DNA of 64,000 nt from an uncultured Clostridium sp. (GTDB lineage: Bacteria > Bacillota > Clostridia > TANB77 > CAG-508), in contig USMB01000002.1 of assembly GCA_900555615.1 (NCBI GenBank), positions 50,672 through 114,671 on the forward strand. The letters are read 5' to 3'. This document shows, one piece after another, positions 9,901 to 24,900 of this stretch. Position 1 is the first letter of the stretch; each line of letters opens with the position of its first letter. The notes beneath the pieces are model-generated. The model did not search any database. It was not told where the DNA came from and worked only from the letters and a program-made list of their open reading frames with translations. The position numbers and the translations under genes were made by a program.

Positions 9901-12900
9901 GGATGATAGCATACAAAATCCATTATATAATCATTCAACAAAAGGATATTATTTTGAATTAGTAGGAACAGATGAAACAAAATTAAATACAAGTAGTTCA
10001 ACATTGACAACATCAAATGTAAAAATAACAGTTGGAGGAACAAATACAACTAATTTTACACTTGGAACAGCAACAACAAGTTCTGATTCTAAAACAAAAA
10101 CATTTCCTATAACACTTAATAGCTATACAGGTGGAGAAATTATAATAACAGTATCTGCTGGAGCTTTAAAAGATACAGCAGGAAATTCAAGTGCTGTAAA
10201 AGAATACAAAATTACACCAGATATTACAAAACCAGTTTGGTCATATCAAAATTTAACATATGACCCAGACTCAATGACATATTCAGTTGAACTAGTCGGA
10301 ACTGATGAAACAGCGTTAAATACAAATGTTTCTACATTGATATCAACAGGTAGCTCAAAAAATCTTTTAGTAACTTGTGGTGGTACATCAGTTACGCCAA
10401 CATTGGAAAAGACTTCAACAACTTCAACAAAGATAATTTATAAATTAACTATTAATGATTATCCAGGTGGAGCAGTGGCTATAACAATATCAGAGGGAGC
10501 ATTAATAGATACATCATCAAATAGAAGTGACCATAAAGTTATAAATCTTCCTGAAAAGGATAGAACAAAACCAACTTTAAAAGTACAAAACAATAATTAT
10601 TCTGATGATTCAGGACAATATACATTTGAAGTTGTAGCAACAGATGAGACTGCGATAGACACAACAAGATCTAATTTGGCACCAAATGGAAGCTCAAAAA
10701 ATATTACAGTAAAATGTGGAAATACAACAATTGTTCCATCAATCACTTCAAGAAATACTTCTGATGGAAAATCAATTATATATACTGTTACAATTTCTGA
10801 GTATCCAGGTGGAACAGTATCAGTTGCAATCGATGCAGGTGCAATTTACGATACAACAGGAAACAAGAGTAATTCTGCTTCATTTACATTACCAGCAGCA
10901 GATGTTCAAAAACCACAATGGGCAGACAGTGCAGAATTCTCATATGATGAAAATAATAGTACAGTTAGTATAACATTGACTGGTACAGATGATGTTGGAT
11001 TAAATGATTCAAAATCAGTTTTAAATTTATCAACCAATTTAGTAATTTATAATAATGGTGCAGTTGTATCTTCTGAAAATATTAAGCTTGGAACTCCAAC
11101 AATTAGCCAAGATAAGTTGACTAAGAAGTTCCCAATTACACTTAATAACTTTGCAGGAGGAACAACATCTATTGCAATTAGCAAAGGGGCATTGGTTGAT
11201 AATAGTGGAAAAACAAGTGATGCTAAGACATATAATTTTACTGATATGATAAAACCAAAATGGTACATGGATGGAAATGGCTCATATAATACAAAATCAA
11301 AAGAATATACTATAACACTAGATGCAAGAGATGATACAGAAATTAAAACAGTAAATTTGACAACTTCAACAATGACAGTTACTGTTGGTGGAACAGCAGT
11401 AACACCTACAATAACACAAGTGACTGATGGAATTCAGGAAAAGAGATATACTATTACAATTCCTAACTATACAGGAGGAACGATAAATATAACATTAAAT
11501 GCAGGAACTATAGTAGATACTGCTGGAAATGCAAGTATTCAAACACCATTTTCTGTAACACCAGATGTTACAGCTCCATTATGGAAAGCTGGAAGTGCAG
11601 GCTATGTAAATGCAACAACAAGTGATGATGTTACAATAGAATTGCTTGGTACTGATACTAAAATGCTTGCCACATCAAATTTAACAAAACAAGATTTAAT
11701 TGTTAAATATGGTGATACAATTATTGATTATGATAAAATTAATTTGAGTGAAGTAACCTATACAAATGACGGAAAAGGTGGAGTTAAATATGTATTAACT
11801 CTTCAGGAATATACAGGTGAGGTGGTATCTGTATTCTTACCAGCAGGTACATTAACAGATCAAGCAGGAAATACAAGTGTTGATACTACACTTGCAATAG
11901 AGTCAATTTTACCACCAGAGGATACAGATGTGCCAACAGTAAGTGGTACTCAAGTAAAGGTAGATAATCTTTCTCAGGTAATTTATATAACTTTTGATAT
12001 TACAGATATGAGTTTTGATTATACTCATCATTTGACAGCAGAAGATTTTGAAGTTACAAAGACTTATAAAGTAAGAAATGGATATTGGGGAACTAAAGAA
12101 GAAACAGTAACAATTACTCCAACAATAGAAATTGTAAGAGAAACAAGATTAACAGGAAAAAAAGGTTATAGATATAAGATAAAACTAACTAATGTTGATA
12201 TAACAACAACACCGTTATGGGGAATTGGAGGAACACAAAGTAACCCAGCTACAATTAAAGTATATTTAAATAAAGATGCAATGTTAGATAGATTGAGTAA
12301 AGGAAATGAGAAAACACTATTAATGAACCAGCAAGTTACATTTGAATCTTCAACAACAGATGCAGCAATTTCTTTAAGAAGTGCAATAGTAAATAATACC
12401 GATGATGATAAAAACTTGACTATACAATTAACTGTAAACAAGAGCAATTCGTGGTGGGGAACATTCTTCTTTATACCAGGAATTTATGGTTCAACTGCAA
12501 CAAACAAAAAACTATCTACAGATAATATATATGATTTAAGATTTGATGGTGTATCTGTAGGTGATAGTAGTGCAATTGATATTACAGTTGAAGAATTAAC
12601 AAGTAGTAGTACTACTACAGGAGGAGGGTTCTGGTGGAACCAAGGAACTACAACTACTACAGCAGTATATAGAATAATTTTATCAAACCTTGAAGAAGCA
12701 TTAAGACAAAACTTAAAGAGCTACAAAGAATGGAGTGGTTGTGTTGAGTTAGACATAGGACCAAGCTCAGATACAATATATACTGTAAGAAATGAGGATG
12801 AAGATTTAGAAGGTTTTGAATATAAAAATACACAAGATATACTATTCGTAGATGTTATAAAACCAGAATTAGAAGTAAAAGGTGTAACAATAAATGATGA

Positions 12901-15900
12901 AGAATCAGATAGTGCCACAGTAAATTTACAAGCAACAGATAAATATTTTAGCACATATTATACAACAAACCAAACCGCATCATTTGATAAAACCAAAATA
13001 TATTTAACAGCTGATGGAGTAAAGGCAACAGAAGAGGAGACAGGTGTTAAATTACAATGGGAAAAAGCAAAAGATGTAACAGAAACAAGAAGTGGTGAGA
13101 AAAAGGTTATAGGAATTACTCAAAGTGTGACAATAACTGGTATGAAAGATAATTTAGATAAAAAATTAAAATTAGTAATAGAAGAAGGTGCATGTCTAGA
13201 TAATTCAGGTAACCCAAATGAAAGAAAAGAAATATCACTATTTAGTAGATTGATGTCTGCTTCAACAGAAACAGCAGCAACAAGTACATTCTTAAATAAC
13301 CCATATGCAATTCAAAGACAAAATGTACAAAGTGTAGAATTTAGAAGTTCTACAACAGGATTGATTTCAAATTGTGCATGGGATGTTTCTGAAAACCAAG
13401 ATGGTTCAATAATGGCATGGTATGACGGAACAGGTCCATACAGAGTATATATTGCAGGTGATGGATTGATATATGCAAATCCAGACTCATCATATTTATT
13501 CTCATATGTAGGATATGCAACAAATTGTACAGATACAACAGTTGTAAAGAACCTTAACTTATTAAATACAAAATTTGCAACTAAAATGGATGCAATGTTT
13601 AATTATACAGGTTATAGGTCAATGACTGGATTAAGTTTAGGAGATAAATTTGATACAAGCAATGTTACCTCAATGAATAGAATGTTTGACAATTGTGGAT
13701 ATACAAGAATGGGTTCATTGAATTTAGGTACAGCTTTTGATACAACAAAAGTAACTTCAATGAGTCTGATGTTTAGAAATTGTGGATATACAGCAATGAC
13801 ATCAATGGAACTAGGAACAAAATTTAATACTTCAAAAGTAGAGAATATGACTTCAATGTTCTATTATACTGGATATACAGCAATGACAACATTAAAATTA
13901 GGAAACTACTTCTATACAAAATCTGCAACAAATATGTCTCAAATGTTTAACTATACAGGTGCTAGTGCGATGACATCATTAGATTTAGGACCAGCATTTA
14001 CAAAAATAGCAGATACAAATACAAATTTTGCAACAGGTTGTGGTAAAAATGGTTCAGTAACTATATATGTAGGTTCATCAATTTACTCAACAAAAAATGC
14101 ATTTAAATTAAGTGCAGATGTAACAACAACAATATCATATGCAAGAGGAACAATAAATCCAAAATATAAACCAGATTGGACAAAAGTTTCAACAACATTA
14201 AATACAACAGATAAAAATATAACAGTAAAATTACAAGGAAATGTAAATACTGCAAATTATACAGGTGATGCTTTAAAATCAGTAATAAATAGATTAGCAA
14301 TGGGAACAGGTGACAGCTCAAAGATAACAGTAAAAATAGATGGAACAGTTGCAAATAATTTAGTAAAAACAGTTCAGACATCTGTAAAAGGACCAGCAAA
14401 TACGGTTACTGCAGAAATAATAATTTCAAGTTTTGCAGAAACTACAGTCCAAAGTGGAAAAACATATTTGGAATGGGCAGGAAATATTGCAATACAATTA
14501 GCTCAAGGAACATTGACAGATGCATATGGAAACCCAAATTTGGCTCAATTAGATGGAAGTGCTGTAGAAATAAAAGATGCAACAATAGATAAAAATACAG
14601 ATGGAAAAATGTTCGCAGATTTTATAAAACCAAAATTAATGTATGAACAATCAAGTGTAGTAGTAGATAAAACTGGAAAAACAGTTACAATAGTATTTTC
14701 AATAACAGATAAATACTATGCTAGTGAAAGCTTAGATGTTTCAAAATTGAGCATAAGAGTAGATGGTACTGATGTATCAGAAATTCCATCAATAAAGAAA
14801 ACATTAACAAAATCCACTTCAAGTACAGGTGTAAAATATACATTGGTATTATCAGAATTTGAACAGGATTCAATTGCAAGTGGAAAGAGATACTTAGATT
14901 ACAGTGGTTCTATTACAGTAACAGTGCCAGCAGGAGCTGTGTTAGATAAATCTGGAAATGGAAATGTTACAGAAGGATTAGGAATTGGACCACAAAATAC
15001 AATTGTAAAGGATAATGCATCAAATTTAGCAGAAATAGACTTGGTAAGACCAAGTTGGCAATTACAACCAAATAAAGGTGTTACATTAGATTTTGCAAGT
15101 AAAACAGTAACAATTCCACTAGAAGTAACAGATAAGTATTTTTCAACAAGTACATTAACAAATAATATAAAACTTTTAGTAAATGGAGCTGAATCGACAT
15201 CAGGAGGAACAATTTCAATTCAGTCAGGACCAACAAATATTACTGAAACAAGAGGTGGAAATACAGTATTAATAGGACATTCTTATACTGTAAAAATAAC
15301 TAATATTTCAGTAGATTCAGGTCAATTAGGTGTTAGAATTTTAGAAGGAGCAGCATCAGATACTTCTGGAAATACTAGCTCACAAAAAGACATATTATTA
15401 TTAAATCGTTTGAAAGAAACAAATACTGAGACAGCAGCGACAAGTGGATTCTTAGGAAGTGCAAGTAATACTAATGCAACAATAAAAGCGATACAAAGAC
15501 AAAATATAAATAAGGTTGTATTCGAATCAGGTATTTCAAGTGCTGTTTATAATCACACAACAAAAACAATTTCAGATGCTACAAGAGCATGGGATGTATC
15601 AAAAGCAGGTGATCAATCAATTGTAGCATGGTTTGTAGATAGCGAAAAATCAAACGGAACTTACGTAATTCACATAGGTAGTGAAGGTGGAATTCTTGCA
15701 AATACAGATTCAAGTTATTTGTTTGCAAATATAGGAAGTTCTGCAAATTGTAAGTCAATAGTAGCAATTGCAAACTTAAGTTTACTAGATGTAAGTACTG
15801 TAACAAATATGAATTACATGTTTACAAATACAGGTAAACAAGCAATGACAGAATTAGACTTAGGAACAAACTTTAGTACAAGTAGTGTAACTACAATGGT

Positions 15901-18900
15901 TGGAATGTTCCAAGGTGCCGGTTATAATGCAATGACGACATTAACCCTTGGAAATCTATTTGTAACTACGAAGGTTACGGATATGAACAATATGTTTAAT
16001 GAAACAGGTTATAAAGCATTAAAGAGTTTGAATTTGAGCACATTTAATACGGCAAGTGTAACAAATATGCAAAGAATGTTTAGAGCAACAGGACATGATT
16101 CAATGACAACATTAACATTAGGAAGTAACTTTAATACCGCAAAAGTAACTAATATGCTTGGAATGTTTGCAAATTGTGGATATGGTAGTCTAACAGCATT
16201 AAACTTAGGTGGAGCATTTGATACAGGAAATGTAACAGATATGAGTTATATGTTCACAGGTGCAGGACATGATTCAATGACAGGCTTAAATTTAGGAAGT
16301 TTATTTAAAACAAGTAAAGTAACAAATATGAGTTATATGTTCCAAAATACAGGTGCAGGAAAAATGACAACATTGACCTTAGGAAGCAACTTTAATACAA
16401 GTGCAGTAACTAACATGAGTTATATGTTTAATGGAACAGGTAGTTCATCAATGCAAAGCTTAGTTTTAGGTGGATATTTCTATACAAGTAAAGTTACAAA
16501 TATGACTAGTATGTTTGAAGCTTGTGGTCAAGGAAGTATTAAGACGATAGATTTAGGACCAGCATTTACAAATGTGTCTAGTACTAATACAAATATGTTA
16601 AAAACATTGAATAATACAAATATTTATACAGGTACAGCAATTTATTCAAATGAGAATGCAGTAAGATTAAACTTGAACTCAAGTACAACAGTAAGTTTTG
16701 AAAGAGGAAAAATTATAGCAAAATATCAACCAGAATGGCAAAAATCTACTACAACTCCAGATACTGCAAATACAGCAATAACAGTAGTATTAAGAGGAAT
16801 AGTAAATGCAACAAATTATGCTGGATATAATAAAAACATAACAAATAAATTTGCAAATGGAACAACAACACAAATAACAGTAGCAATAGATGGAGAATCA
16901 ACTCCAAATAGCAGAATTATAAAAACAATAAGTGGTGCTAGTTCAACAGCAGCAGAGAGTGTTCAATGTAATGTAAGATTAACAGGATTTAATGAAGGAT
17001 ACATATCATCAAAAGGATATAAAGAGTGGAGTGGTAATGTAGCATTAAACATACCGCAAGGAACCTTAACAGATGCATATGGAAATCCAAATTTAGCTCA
17101 AGAAATTAAAGAGGATGCAGTAGAAAAAAATACTGCAGGAGACTTATTCTTGGATTCTATAAAACCAGAAATAATATATGAATACTCAGAAACAACAATA
17201 AATCATGACAGTCAAACAGTAACTGTTGGATTTAGAGTTACAGATAAATATTTTGCAAATACATTGTTAACAGTAGAGCAATTGGCTAGCCAAATAACAG
17301 TAAAAGTTGATAGTGAAGCAGTAAATGTTGAAAAAGAAGTAAGAGAAATAAAAGCATTGAATGAACCAGTAAATGGTCAAAATAGAACAGTTGGAAAGAA
17401 ATATGAATTGGTAATTAGTAAATTAGACCAAGGTGATGGTATAAGATACAGTGGACCAATGCAAATTGTATTTCCAACAGGAATAGTAAAAGATGCATCA
17501 AATAATACCAATACAGGAAAAACGATTTCAATTGGTGTGGATGATCCAGTAAATGATGCAGAACATAAATCAGAGGTTATAGTCGATGTAGTAAAACCAG
17601 TATGGTCAGTTGAAAACTTAAAAATTACTCAAGTAAATGGAAAAGCACAAGCAACAATGGATTTAATAGGAACAGACAAATACTTAAACAAAACAAATAG
17701 TAAAAGCTTAACTCCAAATGAGATAAAAGTTTTTGTAGATGGAGTAGATATTACAAGTATAGCAACAGGACTTAGCAAGAGTTTAGCAGGACCTATAGAT
17801 ATAGATAATGGAATAAAATATACACTAACAATTACTAACTTAGAGGAATCTTATGATGCATTTATTGCAGCAAGAAATGCTAATAAGAGAGTATATAGAG
17901 AGTACAGTGGAGATGTAACATTAGAGGTACCTGAAGGAAAATTAGTTGATAACTCAGGAAATAAAAGTTCAAAACTTTCAGTAAAGGTTGGAATAGTTGA
18001 TACATTAAAGCCAGAAATAGTAAAAGTTTCATCAACAGTAAATCCAACGGCAAAAACAGAGACAATAATATTTGATGTTACAGATAAATATTTTGGAACA
18101 ATATTAGATGAGCAAACACTTCTTTCAAAACTACATGTATTTGTAGATGAAGAAGCAGCAGATAGTATAACAAAACAAATAACAAATGTTGAAACACTAA
18201 CAGATACAGTAGATGGAATATCTAAAACAGTTGGAAAGAGATATACATTAGTATTATCAAACTTTGAAAAAGAAGGACTACAAAGTGGATATGAATTTAA
18301 AGGAATAAGTGGAACTGTAAAGGTTACAGTAGATGCAGAAATTGCAACAGACTCTAACGGAAATACAAGTAATTCTGCAACATTAGCAGGAGACTTTACA
18401 GACTTTATTGAACCAAGTGTGGTTTATAGATTTTCAAAACCAGCAAGTGGAGCAAATTCTGTAACAATAACATTTGACGTAACAGATAAATATTATAAAA
18501 GCGGAGATTTGACATTAGCAGATTTAGCATTAAAAATGCAAAATGGTAAAAATTTAAGCAATTATATTGATATGAAAACAATATCTGGTGCACAAATTCA
18601 ATTTGGAACACCTTCAAATGTTACTTGCCCAACAGCAATGAATAAAACCGTAAATGGAACAGTTCAAAAAGGATTGACAAATCAAATAATAGGAAGACGT
18701 TATACAATAACGATTTCAAATTTAGAGCAAGCACAGATTAAAGATGGAGACCAATACTTAGAATATAGTGGTAATGTACAAATTGGAGTAGCAAAAGGTA
18801 AAGTAAAAGATCAAGGAAATAATACAAATCTTGCACAAACTATTACATTTGGTATAAATTTACCAGAAGGAACAGGAATAAAAGAAGCTCTTGATATAGT

Positions 18901-21900
18901 AAAACCAATTTGGTCAGTAGAATCACAAACAGTAGACCTAGATAAACAAGAAGCAACAATAATTATTAAAGGTACAGATAAATATTTCTCAAAAAGTACA
19001 TTAACAAATGATACGTTACAATTAATAATGAATGGTTCAAAAGTAACTACAAATGACACTGCTTCAGGAAGAACTCTTGAAATAACAGGGCCAAAAGAAA
19101 TATATGAAGATTGGATAGAAAATGGAGCAACTTCACAACATTTAGTTGGAGTGGAATATACAATTATAGCAACAGGATTTGCTGTTGATGAAGGACAAGT
19201 AAAAATAAGAATTCCAGAAGCAACCTTAACAGATAATTCAGAAAATAGCAGTAATGCATTAGAATTTATGTTATACAGTTGTTTAAAAGCAACTAATACA
19301 GAAACATCAGCAACAAGTGGATTCTTAGGAAATACTTCAATTCAAAGACAAAACATAGAAAGTGTAACATTTGAATCTGGCTTGTCAAAGATGATTAGTA
19401 GCACAAAATGGGATGTATCAGCTGGAAATGATGGTTCAATAATGGCATGGTATAAAACTGCAGCAAGTGGTGCTCTAGAAGTTTACATTGGAGGAACTAC
19501 AGCAATATTTGCAAATCCAAATTCAAGTTATTTATTCGCAAATATTGGAACAGCAACAAAATGTACAGCAACAGAGGTTGTTAAGAATTTAGATTTAGTA
19601 ACAACTAAAAGAGTAACAAATATGAGTTATATGTTCTTAAATACAGGTACAACAGCAATGACAACATTAAATTTAGGCTCAAACTTTAATACAGAAAAAG
19701 TAACAAATATGACATCTATGTTTAGTGGCTGTGGAATAAATAAAATGTCAACTCTAAACTTAGGTGGTAAATTCTACACAAGCGAAGTAACTCTTATGAA
19801 TAATATGTTTAGTAGTTGTGGTAGATATGCATTAACAGCATTAGATTTAGGAGAATATTTTGATACAAGCAAAGTAACAAATATGGCTGGAATGTTTAAT
19901 TGTACAGGTTCAAGCCAAATGACAAGCTTTAATATTGGTAAAAAATTCGATACAACTAATGTAACAAATATGTCTTATATGTTTAATATGTTAGGAAATG
20001 CAAAATTAACAAGTTTAGATTTAGGCGATTTGTTCTATACAACAAATGTAACAAATATGGACTCAATGTTCTACAATTGTGGTTCATCTGCAATGACAAC
20101 AATAGATTTAGGACCAGCATTTACAAAGATTGCTGGAACGAATACAAATTTTGCAATGAATTTTGGTAAATCTGGAGCAACATTGAATGCACCAGAGGCA
20201 ATATATCAAGATAGCAAGAATTTCAGATTAGGAATTGAAAGTACAACAACACTAGCATATTCAAGAGGAACAATTACTCCAAAATATAGAACAGAATGGG
20301 TAGTAACTACAAAGACTGTTGATAAAACAAATAAAACAGTAAGAATAACATTGAGAGGAAAAACAAACTCACAATTAACTGTAGCAGAATATCCAGGTGG
20401 AGCAAATGGACTTTTAAGTAAGGATAAAGTAACAGTTTTGGTTGATGGAACAAATGTTAAAGCAGTACAAGATTCTATGGAAATTAGTTCTGCAAACTAT
20501 ATTACAAATTCTTCAACAAACAAGGTTGAAGTTGAACAAATAATAACCTTAAAAGACTTTGTTGAAGATGCAAGACAAACAGGAAAGAGTTATAAAGAAT
20601 GGAGTGGAAATATTTCATTAAAAATAGCAAAAGATTCTGGACTAAAAGATGATTATGGAAGCGAAAATATAGCTCAAGACATAAATGATATAATATTAGC
20701 AGATGTAGTAAAGCCAGAATTTACTTATAAATATTCATCAACAGATATTAATTACACAAATAAAACATTAACAGTTGAATTTGATATAGTAGATAAGTAT
20801 TTCTTTAGTACAACTTTGAGTGCTACGAATGCAGTAAATAATATTACAGTAAAAATGATAGACATTAATGCAGTTCCAGCAAATATTACAAAAACATTGA
20901 AAAAGAAAACAATATCTGCAGATCAAACAAGTGGAAGCATTACATATAAAGCAAATGGAGATATTTATGAAAATTCAAGAAAAATAGGAGAAAGATATAC
21001 TTTAGTAATTAGTGGATTAGAGCAAGCAAGTAAATCAGCAGATGGAAAATATAAAGATTACAGTGGACCAATGAGTGTGGCATTCCCAGCAGGAGTAATA
21101 ACAGATACATCTGGAAACACAAGTGATCAAATAACAATTACTGTTGGTATAGATGAACCAGATAAATCTGGAATGCAAGAAATTGTGGATGTTGTAACAC
21201 CAATTTGGGAAGCAAAAAGTACTACAATAGATAAATGGAATAAGAGAGCTATTATCCAATTACAAGGAACAGATAAATATTATGCAAGTAATAGTTTAGA
21301 CACTTCAAAAATTACAGTATATGTTGACGGAAAAGAAATCACAAATATTGAAAAAACTTTAAGTGAATCAACTCCATTAACAGAAACTAGAAATGGCCAA
21401 GAGATGCAGTATGGTGTTGAATATACATTAACATTAAGTGGATTTTCAGAGCCAGACAGTGAGTTTATGACAGCAAGAAAGAATGGAAGTAGAGAATATC
21501 GAGAATATAGTGGAAAAACCGAAGTAAAGATTGCGGCAGGAACATTATCAGATGCACATAATACAAACAAAGAACAGACAATTTCATTAGGAAATGTTGA
21601 TTGTTTGAAACCTGATATTATTTATGAAACTTCAAATACAACAATAGATCAAGGAAACAAGATTTTAACAGTAGTGTTTGAGGTAACAGATAAATATTAT
21701 AATGCATCAGCAAGTAGTTTGAAATTATCAGATTTAACAGTTACAGTTGATGAAAAGACAATGACATCAGCAGAATTAACAGCAAGTGGAAATTCATTAA
21801 CAGCAACAGCTTTAGCAAGTGGAAAAGGAACCAAATACACATTAGTAATTAAAAATTTACAACAAAATCCAAATGATGGTGTTGATTACAGTGGTATAGT

Positions 21901-24900
21901 ATCAATTGCAATACCTAGCGGTAAATTTGCAGATACTACAGGTAATACAAATGATGCTAAAACAATTACTATTGGTGTAGATACACCTACAAATGATGAA
22001 AATCATAATACAGGAACAATTGTCGATGTTGTTAGCCCTGTATGGAAAGCAGAAAATTTTAGAGCAAGTAGTGATAATACTCAAATATTAGTAGACCTTG
22101 TAGGAACAGATAAATATTTAGACACATCAAAAACATCTGTTGACCCAAGCAAGATTAAAGTAGTTATAAACAATCAAGACATAGAGGCAACAGCAGGAAT
22201 TGCAGTTAATAAGTCTATTGAGTATAAAGGAACAAGAAGTGATATATTAACAGGTGCAAAAGATGTAATATATACATTAACATTATCAAACTTTAAAGAA
22301 AGTGATGAAACTTTCTTAGCAGCAAGAGCGGCAGGAACAAGATTATACAGAGAATATAGCGGATTTACTCAAATAGAAATGCCAGCAGGTCAATTAAAAG
22401 ATACGTCAAATAATACAAACGTAAAAACAACATTAGATTTAGGAAACATAGATAGAATTCCACCAGAAGTTGTAAAAGTATCTTCAACTGTTGATAAAAC
22501 TAATAAGAAAGAAACTATAGTATTTGATATAGTAGATAAATATTTAAAAACTTCAACATTAGGAACAACTACAACAGAAGCAAATAATAATTTATCAAAA
22601 TTACATGTATTTGTAGATGATGAAGCAGCAGATAACATAACTAAAAAAATTACAAAAGTTGAGAAATTAACTGATACAATAGGAACTACAACAAATCAAT
22701 TAATTGGATATAGATATACATTAGAATTAACTAATTTTGAAAAGAGTAAGAATTCAAAAGGAGTTAAGGATTGGAGTGGTACTGTAAGAGTTGATGTTGA
22801 TGCTGCAGTGGCAATAGATACAAATGGAAATACAACTGACGAAACATCAATTGAATGTGATTTTGTAGACCTTATAAAACCATATCTAGAATATACTCAC
22901 CAATCATCAGATATAAGTACAACAAACAAAACTTATACAATGAAATTTAGAATAACAGATAAATATTATAAATCTGGAAAATTGACATTAAATGATTTAA
23001 CAGTAAAAATTAAAAATGGTCAATTAAAAAATGGAAGCGAAATTGTTTATAATTTAAGTGATTTAGCAAAAGCAGGAACAGTTACACTTGCATTAAGTGA
23101 TACAGAAATCTATGCAAATGACATATATATAACAGATGAAACAACTGGAGAAATAGATGTTACTGATAAGAAACTAATTGGGCATGAATATACATTAAAA
23201 ATGTCAAACTTAGAAAAATTACAGATTGCAGATGGAATGACAACAGCAGATTATAGTGGTATTATCAGTGTAGGAATAGCTGCAAATAAGGTATTAGATA
23301 GAACATATAATGGAAGTAATAATGGAAATACAGCATCAACAATAACTTCAGGTGTTAATATTCCTAATGGAAGCGGAAATGGAACGGTTGTGGATGTGGT
23401 AGACCCATTAATTACAGGAGTTAGCACAGTAGCTGACCCAACAAAAGGTACAGCAACATTAACATTTAGAGCAACAGATTCTTATTTTGCAAGTAGTTCA
23501 ATATCAGCAGCAAATATACAGATATATGTAAATGGTACACAAAAAGCAGTAGGAGTTGCTTCAGGGGATGGAATTACAAAAACTCTATCTCAAACTTCAA
23601 AGACAGAGTCAAGATTACAAAATGGAACAACTTCAAATGTACAATATGGAATTGAATATACATTAAATATTACAGGTTACCCAGCAAATATTAATCAGTT
23701 GAGAGTGGTAATTCCAGCAGGATTGGTAGCTGACCAATCAGGCAACCACAATAAAGAGAAATCATTTAACTTGTTTAATACTTTAGCTACAGCAGAATCA
23801 AGTCCAAGTGCAACAACAGCATTTATGGGTAATACATATGGAATTCAAAGAGGAAAGATTGCACAAATAGTATTTGAAAGTTATATTGGAGGAACTTCAA
23901 GTACACGTTGGGATGTATCTGCACAAAAAGATCAATCTATTATGGCATGGTATAATGCAAATGAAAAACCAACTAGTGATACATATATTATCCATATAGG
24001 TAGTGAAACTTTAATTGGAGCAAATGTAAATTCAAGCAATTGGTTTAGTTATATTGGATATGATGCTAATTGCAAGGCAACAAGTGAAGAAAGTGATCCA
24101 ATTATAAAGAACTTAAAGATAATAAGTGTTGCAAATGTAACAAATATGTCAAACATGTTTGCATATCTTGGATATAGTAATATGACTACATTTAGTTTAA
24201 GCAGTAATTTCTATACAACTAGTGCAACAAATATGAGCGGAATGTTCAAATATGCGGGATTTACAAAAATGACAACAATAAACTTAGGTTCAAACTTTAA
24301 TACAAGTAAGGTAACCAATATGAATGCTATGTTTAATCATACAGGATATACTGCAATGACTGGTCTAAATTTAGGTTCAGCATTCTATACAAGCAAAGTA
24401 ACAAATATGGGGTCTATGTTTGGAGAAACAGGATATACTGCAATGACAAGTTTAAATTTAGGCACAAATTTTGATACTAGTGCAGTAACTTCTATGAGTT
24501 GGATGTTTAGCAACTGTGGACATGACAAGATGACAAGTTTAACATTAGGTGCTAACTTTAATACAAGTTTAGTAACAACAATGCAAGGAATGTTTAATGG
24601 GACAGGAAATAAATTATTAACAAGCTTAGACTTAGGAGATTTATTCTACACAACAAATGTAGAAAATATGACAAATATGTTTAGTAACTGTGGTACAGGT
24701 GCAATGACATCACTTGACTTAGGACCAGCATTTACAAAGATTGCATCAACAAATACTGAATTTGCAACGAATTTAGGAAAATCAGGTTTTGTTGCCTATG
24801 TACCAGAAGCGATTTACCAAGATTCTACTCACTTTAGAATAGGTGGAGCAGGTTCAACAGCAATTGCATGTACAAGTGGAAGAACGATAAATCCAAAATA

